Below, piece by piece: positions 1 to 6,564 of a stretch of DNA of 7,649 bases. Below the pieces are notes generated by a model. The model searched no databases. It saw only the letters and a list, made by a program, of their open reading frames with translations, and was not told the origin of the DNA. Source of the stretch: an uncultured Erysipelotrichaceae bacterium (GTDB taxonomy: Bacteria > Bacillota_I > Bacilli_A > Erysipelotrichales > Erysipelotrichaceae); assembly GCA_937900565.1 (NCBI GenBank), contig CALCFG010000149.1, forward strand, positions 1 through 7,649. Reading direction: 5' to 3'. Each line of letters opens with the position of its first letter. Position 1 is the first letter of the stretch. Made by a program: the position numbers and the translations under genes.

Positions 1-1017
1 GGGGATCCTAAACCTACGCAAGAACGTAAAATGTTAAATGCGCAAGAAATAAAACATAATGTGGAATGCATTAAGCAACAACTTTCCCGTTTTATTGATT
101 TTGATCATGGAACCGCCACTTTAGTTGATAACTATGATTGGTTAGGTAAATTATCATTAATTGATTTTTTGAGAGATTATGGTAAATTCTTTAACGTTAA
201 CTACATGATTGCCAAAGATACCATTGCTAAAAGATTAGAAACAGGAATTAGTTTTACAGAATTTACGTATACTATTTTACAAGCTATTGACTTTTTAAAA
301 TTACATCAAGAATATGGTTGTGCCATTCAATTGGGGGGATCTGACCAATGGGGCAATTTAGTGTCTGGAGTCGATTTAATTCGTAAAGTCATGGGTAGTG
401 ACGAAAAAGTCTATGGTATTACATCACCATTATTAACCAAAAGTGATGGTGGTAAATTCGGTAAAACTGAAACAGGAACTGTTTGGTTAGGTGCTGATCG
501 TACAAGTCCTTATGAATTCTATCAATTCTGGGTAAATACAGCTGATAGTGACATTATTAATTATTTAAAACGTTTAAGTTTTAAAACTCCAGAAGAAATT
601 ATGGCGTTGGAACAAACCTTACAACAAGCCCCAGAAAAAAGGGAAGCTCAAAAAGCATTGGCTGCTGAGTTAACGCAAATTGTTCATGGTGAAAAAGGTT
701 TAGCAAGTGCTTTAAAAATAACGGATACTTTCTTTAATGGTAACTTTGCTCAATTAAGTGAAGATGAATTATTGCAAGGTATTGCCAGCATGAAAAAAGT
801 ACAAATAAATGAAGGTTTATCTTTATTGGATGCTTTAGTTGAAAGTAAGATTGCCCCAAGTAAACGTGAAGCAAGAACTTTAATTAGTGGTAATTCAATA
901 AGTGTAAACGGCGCTAAAGTTACGGATGAAAATTTTGAAGTAAATAAGGAAAATGCCTTATTCAATCATGTAATTATTCGTAAAGGCAAGAAGAATTACT
1001 TCGTATTAACTTTCTAA
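1..1017 (+). CDS. tyrS: Tyrosyl-tRNA synthetase, 5'-truncated by the window edge
   Basis: Cytoplasmic class I aminoacyl-tRNA synthetase that activates tyrosine with ATP and charges tRNA-Tyr. The frame is open from base 1 and encodes 338 residues. The first codons read GDPKPTQERKMLN, which aligns with the GDPSGK..ER.LL stretch found well inside bacterial TyrRS. The ATG at 31 is therefore internal and the true start lies upstream. Compared with the usual length of about 420, roughly 80 N-terminal residues are missing, including the HIGH-type ATP motif. Visible hallmarks are the tyrosine/tRNA site GGSDQWGN (nt 334-357), the KMSKS-equivalent KFGKT (nt 454-468, TyrS-type rather than TyrZ-type), and a C-terminal S4 RNA-binding domain (about nt 820-1005). 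The gene ends at TAA, 6 nt before a strong terminator. No T-box leader can be judged because the upstream region is outside the window. Identification is very secure. Confidence 0.97.
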   Translation, partial: GDPKPTQERKMLNAQEIKHNVECIKQQLSRFIDFDHGTATLVDNYDWLGKLSLIDFLRDYGKFFNVNYMIAKDTIAKRLETGISFTEFTYTILQAIDFLKLHQEYGCAIQLGGSDQWGNLVSGVDLIRKVMGSDEKVYGITSPLLTKSDGGKFGKTETGTVWLGADRTSPYEFYQFWVNTADSDIINYLKRLSFKTPEEIMALEQTLQQAPEKREAQKALAAELTQIVHGEKGLASALKITDTFFNGNFAQLSEDELLQGIASMKKVQINEGLSLLDALVESKIAPSKREARTLISGNSISVNGAKVTDENFEVNKENALFNHVIIRKGKKNYFVLTF

Positions 1018-1023
1018 AGAATA

Positions 1024-1064
1024 AACAACACAGAATCATACACTGATTCTGTGTTGTTACTTTT
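1024..1064 (+). terminator. Rho-independent terminator of tyrS
   Basis: A perfect 15-bp stem (1024-1038 pairing with 1044-1058) with a 5-nt loop TACAC is followed by AC and a short TTTT run at 1061-1064. It begins 6 nt after the tyrS stop codon. The opposite side also has a moderately T-rich flank on the minus strand, so it may work in both directions between the convergent tyrS and HAD genes. Confidence 0.88.
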
Positions 1065-1325
1065 AAGTAATCATGCAATCTCAAATAAAAGATTTCAATA
1101 GCTTTTTTGACGTATAAATACTATGTGGGCACTGAATGAAACAACCATTGAAAGTACATTTGAAAACAAGTTATTAAAGATGTTACGAAGGATAAATTAG
1201 AATCTTGCGAATATGCAACACCTTATAGGATAGCAAGTAGTACACATGCTTTTTTAGCAACGTCAATGGGGTTAACTATCAAAAAGGTTTGAATTTTTGT
1301 GATAGTCAGTTGCTTTAAGGAAGTT
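1065..1325. other. Intergenic stretch with no convincing gene; possible decayed coding remnant
   Basis: These roughly 260 bases lie between two terminators of convergent genes. The longest notable frame on the plus strand is open from 1164 to 1289 (42 codons, ending IKKV before TGA at 1290). It has no start codon near its beginning and no ribosome binding site. The same frame continues back to 1110 if three TGA codons (1137, 1149, 1161) are passed over. A separate ATG-started frame at 1123-1200 encodes 25 residues, also without a binding site. An imperfect inverted repeat (1275-1285 with 1294-1306, two extra bases on one arm) is present. I recognise no protein family, RNA gene or insertion-sequence end. 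It may be the residue of a degraded gene or simply non-coding. Confidence 0.4.
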
Positions 1326-1345
1326 AAAAAGAGCCCAGTGGGCTC
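1326..1345 (-). terminator. Rho-independent terminator of the HAD phosphatase gene
   Basis: Read on the minus strand, a GC-rich 6-bp stem (GAGCCC, loop ACT, GGGCTC; 1345 down to 1331) is followed immediately by TTTTT (1330-1326). It lies about 24 nt past the stop codon of the minus-strand gene. On the plus strand no T run follows the stem, so it acts as a terminator for the minus strand only. Confidence 0.82.
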
Positions 1346-1368
1346 ACTATATTTAAAGGTAGTTAAGG

Positions 1369-2043
1369 TTAATTTAAGATAGTGAATATATTTTTAACAT
1401 GATTTAATTGATACGTTGCATCTTTAAGAGGTTTACTTGAGATAGCTAAAGTATCAATGTCATTATTTAAACCTAATTTAATATCGGAAGAATAACTATC
1501 ACCAATAATTAATGCTTCATTTGGATTAAAGTTATCAATATGATTAGCAACATAATTTAGAAAAGCAACATCTGGTTTGTTATGTCCAATTGCTTCAGAT
1601 ATAAATACATTATCCACAATCTTATCTAATCCACTGCGCGATAAACGATTGGTTTGAATGTAAGTAAATCCATTGGTAATTAAATGAAGCCGGTAGCCTT
1701 GTTGCTTTAATTGAAGCAATGTTTCAATAACATTATCAAAAAGATTACCGGTATGAGCTAATGCTTCAATATAAGTATTGGCCGCTTCCATTGGGTCGAT
1801 ATCATCGTGTTGCAATACACTTAATGTATATGCAAAACGCATTTTTGGAATTGCAGATTTTGGAAACTTTCCTTGATTGTGTAATTCCCAAAGTGTAGCA
1901 TTAATGGCAACGTACAAATTAATGTTAGTATCATTCGGTTCAATACCTAAAGTTTCAAATGTATGTATAATAGCTTGATGTTCATCTTTTCCAAAGTCGA
2001 GTAATGTATCATCGACATCAAATAATAAATCTTTATATTTCAT
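1369..2043 (-). CDS. HAD-superfamily hydrolase, YjjG/YfnB-like nucleotidase or phosphatase
   Basis: A 224-residue soluble HAD hydrolase. Motif I is DVDDT with nucleophile D9 and acid/base D11. Motif II is LITNG (T123). Motif III is K156 in GHNKPD. Motif IV is GDSYSSD (D182, D187), which binds Mg2+. A helical C1-type cap lies between motifs I and II, about residues 17-105. Length and the TNG and NKPD forms resemble the YjjG/YfnB group, which includes pyrimidine 5'-nucleotidases that act as house-cleaning enzymes on non-canonical nucleotides. The substrate here is inferred only. The usual W-Y/F-N-P stretch after motif IV in that group is not seen; the protein reads DTLAISSK instead. No Shine-Dalgarno sequence precedes the ATG, and an extended -10 promoter ends only 7 nt upstream. 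It is divergent from the 2115 gene and convergent with tyrS. HAD assignment is firm, the subfamily moderate. Confidence 0.88.
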   Translation of the reverse strand: MKYKDLLFDVDDTLLDFGKDEHQAIIHTFETLGIEPNDTNINLYVAINATLWELHNQGKFPKSAIPKMRFAYTLSVLQHDDIDPMEAANTYIEALAHTGNLFDNVIETLLQLKQQGYRLHLITNGFTYIQTNRLSRSGLDKIVDNVFISEAIGHNKPDVAFLNYVANHIDNFNPNEALIIGDSYSSDIKLGLNNDIDTLAISSKPLKDATYQLNHVKNIFTILN

Positions 2044-2050
2044 AGAAATA

Positions 2051-2059
2051 AGTATACCA
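2051..2059 (-). promoter_or_regulatory. Extended -10 promoter of the HAD gene, placed for a leaderless transcript
   Basis: The minus strand reads TGG-TATACT, an extended -10 element (TGn plus a 5/6 match to TATAAT). A 7-nt stretch TATTTCT separates it from the ATG at 2043. Normal spacing from -10 to the first transcribed base would put the transcript start at or next to the start codon. The -35 region (TAGTTT at 17-nt spacing) is weak, as is common for extended -10 promoters. The same TGnTATACT element lies upstream of tig, which supports it as a real promoter type here. Confidence 0.55.
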
Positions 2060-2091
2060 ATAGAAACGTTATGAAACTATCTATAAATGGA

Positions 2092-2107
2092 TAAAATAAG
2101 GTAAACT
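2092..2107 (+). promoter_or_regulatory. Candidate -10 elements for the 2115 gene
   Basis: Two overlapping candidates precede the ATG at 2115: TAAAAT (2092-2097, 5/6 match, leaving a short leader) and TAAACT (2102-2107, 4/6 match, exactly 7 nt before the ATG). Neither has a clear -35. The only purine-rich motif is AAGG at 2098-2101, 13 nt from the ATG, which is too far for an ordinary ribosome binding site. The promoter choice cannot be settled from sequence. Confidence 0.3.
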
Positions 2108-2114
2108 AATAATT

Positions 2115-2825
2115 ATGAATTATTATGAAGATATCATTGCACAAATTAAACAAGCTATTATTGATAAAAAATATGAAAACGCTAATGTGTTAATTAACGA
2201 AGAATTATCAATGCCTTATATTCCATTAGAAATTGAAGATCAATTGCATGAACTTAAAGCTCAAGTAAAGTTATGCAATAATACACAAGAATTTACGCCA
2301 CTAACTAAACAACAATTAGAGTCTGCTTTATTAAATGGCAGTTATGATCAACAAGCACAAGCTGTTGAATCTTTAAATGTATCCAATGCACGTCTTTATA
2401 TCCATTTGATTCAACAGGCGTTACTGAGTGATAGTGTGGATCAAGAAGTTAAAGTAGGATTAGTGCATGTATTAAAAGATCAAGTCATTGATGGGATTTA
2501 TGAATTTAAATTAAATGGGAATTTATTGTCATTTAACTTAAATGAAGTAGTAGATTATTTACAAGATAATCAAGTGATGACTTCCTTTGATCGATACATT
2601 GACTCTATAGTGGATGATAATCCTAGTTTTAATCAATTAGTTAAACAAATGGTATTTGATTGCTTGATTCATTTGTTTCCCATTCAAGTTGTCGGTGTTA
2701 GTGATTATGCCTTGGTATTGAATCAAGTGTTTTTAACGGCGATAAAAGCAGTAAATGTGGAAAATAATACGTATTTAAATCGATTAAATCAATTGATTGA
2801 ATCAATTAATCGCAAAAATGTATAA
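2115..2825 (+). CDS. Uncharacterised helical protein, DUF3196-like, in the ysoA position upstream of tig
   Basis: A 236-residue acidic soluble protein with no signal peptide or membrane segment. The N-terminus (residues 1-50) forms helix pairs resembling a single TPR-like repeat: YYEDII..IKQAI, then KYENANVLINEELSMPYIP. That last stretch, with the following EIEDQL..L, resembles the start of DUF3196 proteins of Mollicutes and Erysipelotrichia. The remainder is predicted to be mainly helical and shows no catalytic motif. The function is unknown. In B. subtilis the gene directly before tig is ysoA, which encodes a TPR protein, so this could be a shorter counterpart or an unrelated replacement. 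The start is chosen as the first ATG, but no good ribosome binding site supports it. No terminator is visible before tig 93 bp downstream, so read-through into tig is possible. It is a real gene by length and composition; the family call is from memory of motifs. Confidence 0.72.
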   Translation: MNYYEDIIAQIKQAIIDKKYENANVLINEELSMPYIPLEIEDQLHELKAQVKLCNNTQEFTPLTKQQLESALLNGSYDQQAQAVESLNVSNARLYIHLIQQALLSDSVDQEVKVGLVHVLKDQVIDGIYEFKLNGNLLSFNLNEVVDYLQDNQVMTSFDRYIDSIVDDNPSFNQLVKQMVFDCLIHLFPIQVVGVSDYALVLNQVFLTAIKAVNVENNTYLNRLNQLIESINRKNV

Positions 2826-2872
2826 AACTTCGTTGCTTTTCGTGTCTTTTATTAGGCAATAAGTCGCTTTTT

Positions 2873-2881
2873 TGCTATACT
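2873..2881 (+). promoter_or_regulatory. Extended -10 promoter of tig
   Basis: TGC-TATACT (TG at 2873-2874, hexamer at 2876-2881) is an extended -10 element. It would start transcription near 2888 and give a leader of about 31 nt carrying the tig ribosome binding site. No good -35 hexamer is found 16-18 nt upstream. The hexamer is identical to the one in front of the HAD gene at 2051-2056. Confidence 0.6.
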
Positions 2882-2903
2882 ATTATCCGTGTAATTATAA
2901 TTG

Positions 2904-2911
2904 AAAAGGAG
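2904..2911 (+). promoter_or_regulatory. Ribosome binding site that fixes the tig start
   Basis: AAAAGGAG ends 7 nt before the ATG at 2919. An in-frame TTG at 2901 would start translation inside this site and add six basic residues not seen in trigger factors. The ATG at 2919 is therefore the start. Confidence 0.9.
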
Positions 2912-2918
2912 AATTAAA

Positions 2919-4193
2919 ATGAGTAATTGGGAATTAATCTCAACAACTGAAGGTAAATTAACTTGTGAAATCGAAGCAGAAGCTTGGAAGAAAGCGCAAG
3001 AAAAAGCCTTTAATAAAATATGCAAAAATGCAGAAGTCAAAGGTTTCCGTAAAGGACAAGCACCTAAAGCAATGGTGAAGAAAATGATCAATCCACAATC
3101 TGTATTGTATGATGCAATGGATTTAGTGGCTTATGATGCATACTTAAAAGGATGTGAAGAAAAAGAATTAATTACATTTGGTCGTCCTGCCATTGAAAAT
3201 ATGCCAGTATTAACTGAAGATGCATGTACGATTGAATTCAAAGTAAATGTGGAACCAGAAGCTAGTTTAAAAGATTTAGGTGAAGTTGTTTACCATGTTG
3301 ATGAAAAAGAAGTAACAGAAGAAGATATCACTGCTGAATTGGAAACATTACAACAACGTTACTCAGATGAAGTTGAAAGTGACCAACCAGCTGCTTTAGG
3401 TGATGTTGTAAACATCAATTATGCAGGAAGCAAAGATGGTGAATTATTCGATGGTGGTAGTGCTGAAAACTATGATTTAAAATTAGGTAGCAATAGTTTC
3501 ATTCCTGGTTTTGAAGATGGATTAGTTGGCGTTAGCAAAGGCGGAGAAAAAGATTTGGAATTAACATTCCCTGAAGACTACCATGCTGAAGAATTGAAAG
3601 GTGCGAATGTAGTATTCCACGTTACAGTTAATGAAGTTAAAAAAGTTGTATTACCTGAAATCAATGATGATTTTGCTAAAGATGTTATGGGTAATGATCA
3701 AGCAACTTTGGATAGCTTAAAAGAAAAAATTAAAACAGATATGGTTAATACGCGTCATAACCAAGCATTAGCAACGGCTGAAAATGAAATGTTAGAAAAA
3801 TTTATTGAAGCTATCGAAGTGGAAGTTCCTGAACAATTAATTAAAGATGAAAGTACTCAAATTGCGCAACAATATGCACAACAATTAGCCGCTCAAGGTT
3901 TAAGTTTGGATATGTTCTTAAAATATACTAATAATAGCGTAGAATCTTTCGTTGAAAGTTTTGCTGAAGAAGCTAAAAAACGTTGCTTAGTTACTTTCGG
4001 TTTAAGAGCTTATGCAAAAGCTAATGATCTTAATGTTAGTGAAGATGAAATCAACAGTGAAATTGAAGGTTACGCAAATAGTAAAAACATTTCAGTTGAT
4101 AAAGCAAAAGAAGAACTTAGCGTTGTTTTAGTTAAAGATTCCTTAACTAGCCGTAAGGCATTGGAAGCTTTAAAACAAAATTGCACTAAATAA
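2919..4193 (+). CDS. tig: Trigger factor, ribosome-associated chaperone and peptidyl-prolyl isomerase
   Basis: A 424-residue protein, the normal length for the family. It binds the 50S subunit beside L23 at the exit tunnel and shields emerging chains. Domains in order: N-terminal ribosome-binding domain (1 to about 115) with the signature loop GFRKGQAP at residues 42-49; FKBP-type PPIase domain (about 158-248), starting at ALGDVV and including the FDGG and FIPGFEDGL segments; and a long helical C-terminal chaperone region (about 250-424), rich in Glu, Lys and Gln. The start at 2919 follows a strong ribosome binding site; the upstream TTG at 2901 overlaps that site and is rejected. The gene has its own extended -10 promoter and is followed by a perfect hairpin before lon, so it may be transcribed largely on its own. 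clpX, which follows tig in many bacteria, is not present here. Confidence 0.97.
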   Translation: MSNWELISTTEGKLTCEIEAEAWKKAQEKAFNKICKNAEVKGFRKGQAPKAMVKKMINPQSVLYDAMDLVAYDAYLKGCEEKELITFGRPAIENMPVLTEDACTIEFKVNVEPEASLKDLGEVVYHVDEKEVTEEDITAELETLQQRYSDEVESDQPAALGDVVNINYAGSKDGELFDGGSAENYDLKLGSNSFIPGFEDGLVGVSKGGEKDLELTFPEDYHAEELKGANVVFHVTVNEVKKVVLPEINDDFAKDVMGNDQATLDSLKEKIKTDMVNTRHNQALATAENEMLEKFIEAIEVEVPEQLIKDESTQIAQQYAQQLAAQGLSLDMFLKYTNNSVESFVESFAEEAKKRCLVTFGLRAYAKANDLNVSEDEINSEIEGYANSKNISVDKAKEELSVVLVKDSLTSRKALEALKQNCTK

Positions 4194-4205
4194 CATGTAA
4201 TTAAC

Positions 4206-4236
4206 TAAAATAAGACGTGATTCACGTCTTATTTTA
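4206..4236 (+). terminator. Hairpin between tig and lon, probable terminator
   Basis: A perfect 14-bp inverted repeat (4206-4219 with 4223-4236) surrounds a 3-nt loop ATT. The inner part is GACGTG/CACGTC and the outer part is A/T rich, so the 3' arm ends in TTATTTTA and supplies the U-rich tail. It is nearly symmetrical and could stop transcription in either direction. A weak promoter candidate (TTGCAC at 4181-4186, TAAAAT at 4206-4211, 19-nt spacing) overlaps its 5' arm, so an operator role cannot be excluded. It does not match the CIRCE or CtsR heat-shock operator sequences. Confidence 0.7.
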
Positions 4237-4260
4237 CACTTTAAGAAAGAAGGTGAAATT

Positions 4261-6564
4261 ATGGATAATGTTACAGTATTACCTTTAATAGCAACTCGCG
4301 GTGTAATCGTATTTCCAAATCAAACAATTGTGATAGAAGTTGGAAGGCCACAGTCATTGGCGGCATTAAAAAAAGCACAAAGTGACTTTGATGGAAATGT
4401 CTTTTTGGTTTGTCAAAAAGATATAAATGTTGTTGACCCTGCAATTGAAGACTTGTATGAAACAGGAACCATTTGCCGCATTAAAGCGGTTCATGATAAA
4501 GGTAGTTTTGCGCGTGTAAGTTTTGTGGGACAACAAAGAGCAAATTTACAATCTTTTGAATTAAACAATGGTACATTACTTGCTACATGTCAAATTAAAG
4601 AAAATTTATATGGTGATCAAGTAAAAATGATGGCACTTTCAAATAAAATTGTTTCATCATTTGATAAACCCGGAATCAATCGTAAATTTACCAATGAAAT
4701 TTTAAGCAAATTAACTTCTGGATTAACCAGTGCGGAATTGGCGGATCAATTTGGGCAATATTACCCTATGAGCATTGCTAAAAAACAAGAATTATTATCC
4801 ATGGATGATTTAAATGATCGTTTGATGCAATGTGTCATGATTCTTGAAGCCGATAAAGAAATGGTTGAAATGGAAGCTAAGTTAAATGCTAAAGTTAAAG
4901 AAAACATTGATGCCAGCCAAAAAGAATATTTCTTACGTGAAAAATTGCGTGCGATTAAAGAAGAATTGGGTGATGTATCCAATGTAAGTGATGACAGTGA
5001 TAATATTCGCGCGCAAATTGAAAAAGGTAACTATCCAGCTCATATTAAGCAACGTGCTTTGGATGAATTGGCCCATTTCGAAATGTTACCAATGGGTAGC
5101 CAAGAAGGTAGCGTTATACGTTCTTATTTGGATTGGTTACTTAATGTTCCATGGTGGCAAACAACTACTGATAATGCTGATATCAATGAAATTGAGGCAC
5201 GTTTAGATGCTGACCATTATGGATTAAAGAAAGTAAAAGAACGTATTTTAGAATACATTGCAGTTAAACAAATGACCAATTCCTTAAATGCGCCAATTCT
5301 TTGTTTAGTTGGCCCGCCAGGTGTTGGTAAAACAAGCTTAGCAAAATCTGTAGCACATGCATTGGATCGTAAGTTTGTTAAAATGAGTGTAGGTGGTGTA
5401 AAAGATGAAGCTGAAATTCGCGGACATCGCCGTACATATTTAGGCAGTATGCCAGGAAGAATCATTCAATCAATGAAAAAAGCAGGCGTTGTTAATCCAG
5501 TATTCTTGATTGATGAAATTGATAAATTAGGCTATGACTATAAGGGGGATCCTAGCAGTGCGATGCTTGAAGTATTGGATCCAGAACAAAACACTGCTTT
5601 CTCTGACCACTACTTGGAAGAACCATATGATTTAAGTAAAGTCTTATTTATTGCCACTGCAAATTACTTAGAAAATATCCCAGAACCTCTAAAAGATCGT
5701 TTAGAAATTATTGAATTAAGTAGTTATACAGAAGTGGATAAATGTCATATTGCCCACAATCATCTAATTGCCAAAGAAATGAAAGTAAATGGCCTAAAAT
5801 CAAGTCAATTCAAATTGAGTGATGATATGGTTACGTACCTTATTCGCTATTACACACGTGAAGCAGGTGTGCGTCAATTGGAACGAACTATTGGCACATT
5901 GGCACGTAAAAGTGTTTTAGAAATTTTAAAGGGTAATAAGAAAAGTGTTACGATAACCAAGAAATTAATCAATCAATGGCTAGGTAAAGAAATCTTTGAT
6001 TATGGTAAAAAAGAAAAAAAGGATCAAATCGGTGTTGTTACTGGCTTAGCTTATACTCAATTTGGTGGGGATATTCTTTCCATTGAAGTCACAACCTATG
6101 AAGGTAGTGGTAAATTAGTTGTAACTGGTCAATTGGGTGATGTCATGAAAGAAAGTACCCAAATTGCTTTAGGTTATGTAAAATCCCATGCCAAACAATA
6201 TGGAATTGATAGTCAATGGTTTGAAAAACATGACATTCAAATTCATGTACCGGAAGGTGCAGTACCTAAAGATGGTCCAAGTGCTGGGGTAACAATGACT
6301 ACTGCATTGATTAGTGCCTTAACTGGTAAACCAGTGGATAGCAATATTGCCATGACCGGAGAAATTACTTTACGTGGTAATGTTTTACCAATTGGTGGTT
6401 TAAAAGAAAAGAGTATGGCTGCCCATAGTTGTGGCATCTTAAGGATTTTTATTCCAAAGGAAAATGTCAAAGACATCGAAGATATTCCGACTGAAGTTAA
6501 AAAGGATATGACATTCGTTCCATGTGTTACAATCCAAGATGTTTTAAAAGAGGCATTAGTTTAA
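4261..6564 (+). CDS. lon: ATP-dependent protease LonA
   Basis: A 767-residue cytoplasmic AAA+ serine protease that unfolds and degrades misfolded and short-lived regulatory proteins as a hexamer; B. subtilis LonA has 774 residues. The N-terminal substrate-binding LON domain spans about 1-200, beginning LPLIATRGVIVFPN, with a coiled helical linker to about 300. The AAA+ module has Walker A GPPGVGKT (351-358), Walker B VFLIDEID (414-421), sensor-1 N468, arginine finger R480 and sensor-2 R538. The protease domain (about 575-767) has catalytic S674 in KDGPSAG and K717 in GGLKEK, the Ser-Lys dyad. All key residues are present and there is no membrane insertion, so it is LonA and not LonB. The start at 4261 follows GAAGGTG (4249-4255) with 5-nt spacing. 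No CtsR or CIRCE operator is seen upstream. engB begins immediately after the stop codon. Confidence 0.98.
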   Translation: MDNVTVLPLIATRGVIVFPNQTIVIEVGRPQSLAALKKAQSDFDGNVFLVCQKDINVVDPAIEDLYETGTICRIKAVHDKGSFARVSFVGQQRANLQSFELNNGTLLATCQIKENLYGDQVKMMALSNKIVSSFDKPGINRKFTNEILSKLTSGLTSAELADQFGQYYPMSIAKKQELLSMDDLNDRLMQCVMILEADKEMVEMEAKLNAKVKENIDASQKEYFLREKLRAIKEELGDVSNVSDDSDNIRAQIEKGNYPAHIKQRALDELAHFEMLPMGSQEGSVIRSYLDWLLNVPWWQTTTDNADINEIEARLDADHYGLKKVKERILEYIAVKQMTNSLNAPILCLVGPPGVGKTSLAKSVAHALDRKFVKMSVGGVKDEAEIRGHRRTYLGSMPGRIIQSMKKAGVVNPVFLIDEIDKLGYDYKGDPSSAMLEVLDPEQNTAFSDHYLEEPYDLSKVLFIATANYLENIPEPLKDRLEIIELSSYTEVDKCHIAHNHLIAKEMKVNGLKSSQFKLSDDMVTYLIRYYTREAGVRQLERTIGTLARKSVLEILKGNKKSVTITKKLINQWLGKEIFDYGKKEKKDQIGVVTGLAYTQFGGDILSIEVTTYEGSGKLVVTGQLGDVMKESTQIALGYVKSHAKQYGIDSQWFEKHDIQIHVPEGAVPKDGPSAGVTMTTALISALTGKPVDSNIAMTGEITLRGNVLPIGGLKEKSMAAHSCGILRIFIPKENVKDIEDIPTEVKKDMTFVPCVTIQDVLKEALV
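6546..6553 (+). promoter_or_regulatory. Ribosome binding site of engB inside the end of lon
   Basis: AAAAGAGG lies within the last codons of lon, 11 nt before the engB ATG, which is longer spacing than usual. Because the lon TAA and the engB ATG are directly adjacent, ribosomes ending lon could restart at engB, so translational coupling is likely. Confidence 0.5.

Noticed and set aside
3..8. GGATCC at the window start as a cloning or assembly junction
   Set aside because: It encodes Gly-Asp-Pro, the expected conserved residues of TyrRS at that point, so it is natural sequence.
31..33. ATG at 31 as the tyrS start
   Set aside because: The frame is open to base 1, and the upstream codons encode the conserved GDP..ER stretch of TyrRS, so this methionine is internal.
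1123..1200. 25-residue ATG-started frame after tyrS
   Set aside because: No ribosome binding site, no recognisable family, and chance frames of this length are common in AT-rich DNA.
1275..1306. Imperfect inverted repeat as a terminator or insertion-sequence end
   Set aside because: The arms differ by two inserted bases, there is no T run after it, and no second copy or target duplication is visible.
2901..2903. TTG at 2901 as the tig start
   Set aside because: It overlaps the strong AAAAGGAG ribosome binding site of the ATG at 2919 and would add six residues not typical of trigger factor.
2852..3091. 79-residue minus-strand frame across the tig start
   Set aside because: It runs antisense over the tig promoter and the conserved ribosome-binding domain; its hydrophobic composition follows from the opposite strand of Lys/Glu-rich coding sequence.
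4988..5206. 72-residue plus-strand frame inside lon
   Set aside because: It is out of frame with an intact lon whose domains are continuous through this stretch, and has no ribosome binding site or family resemblance.
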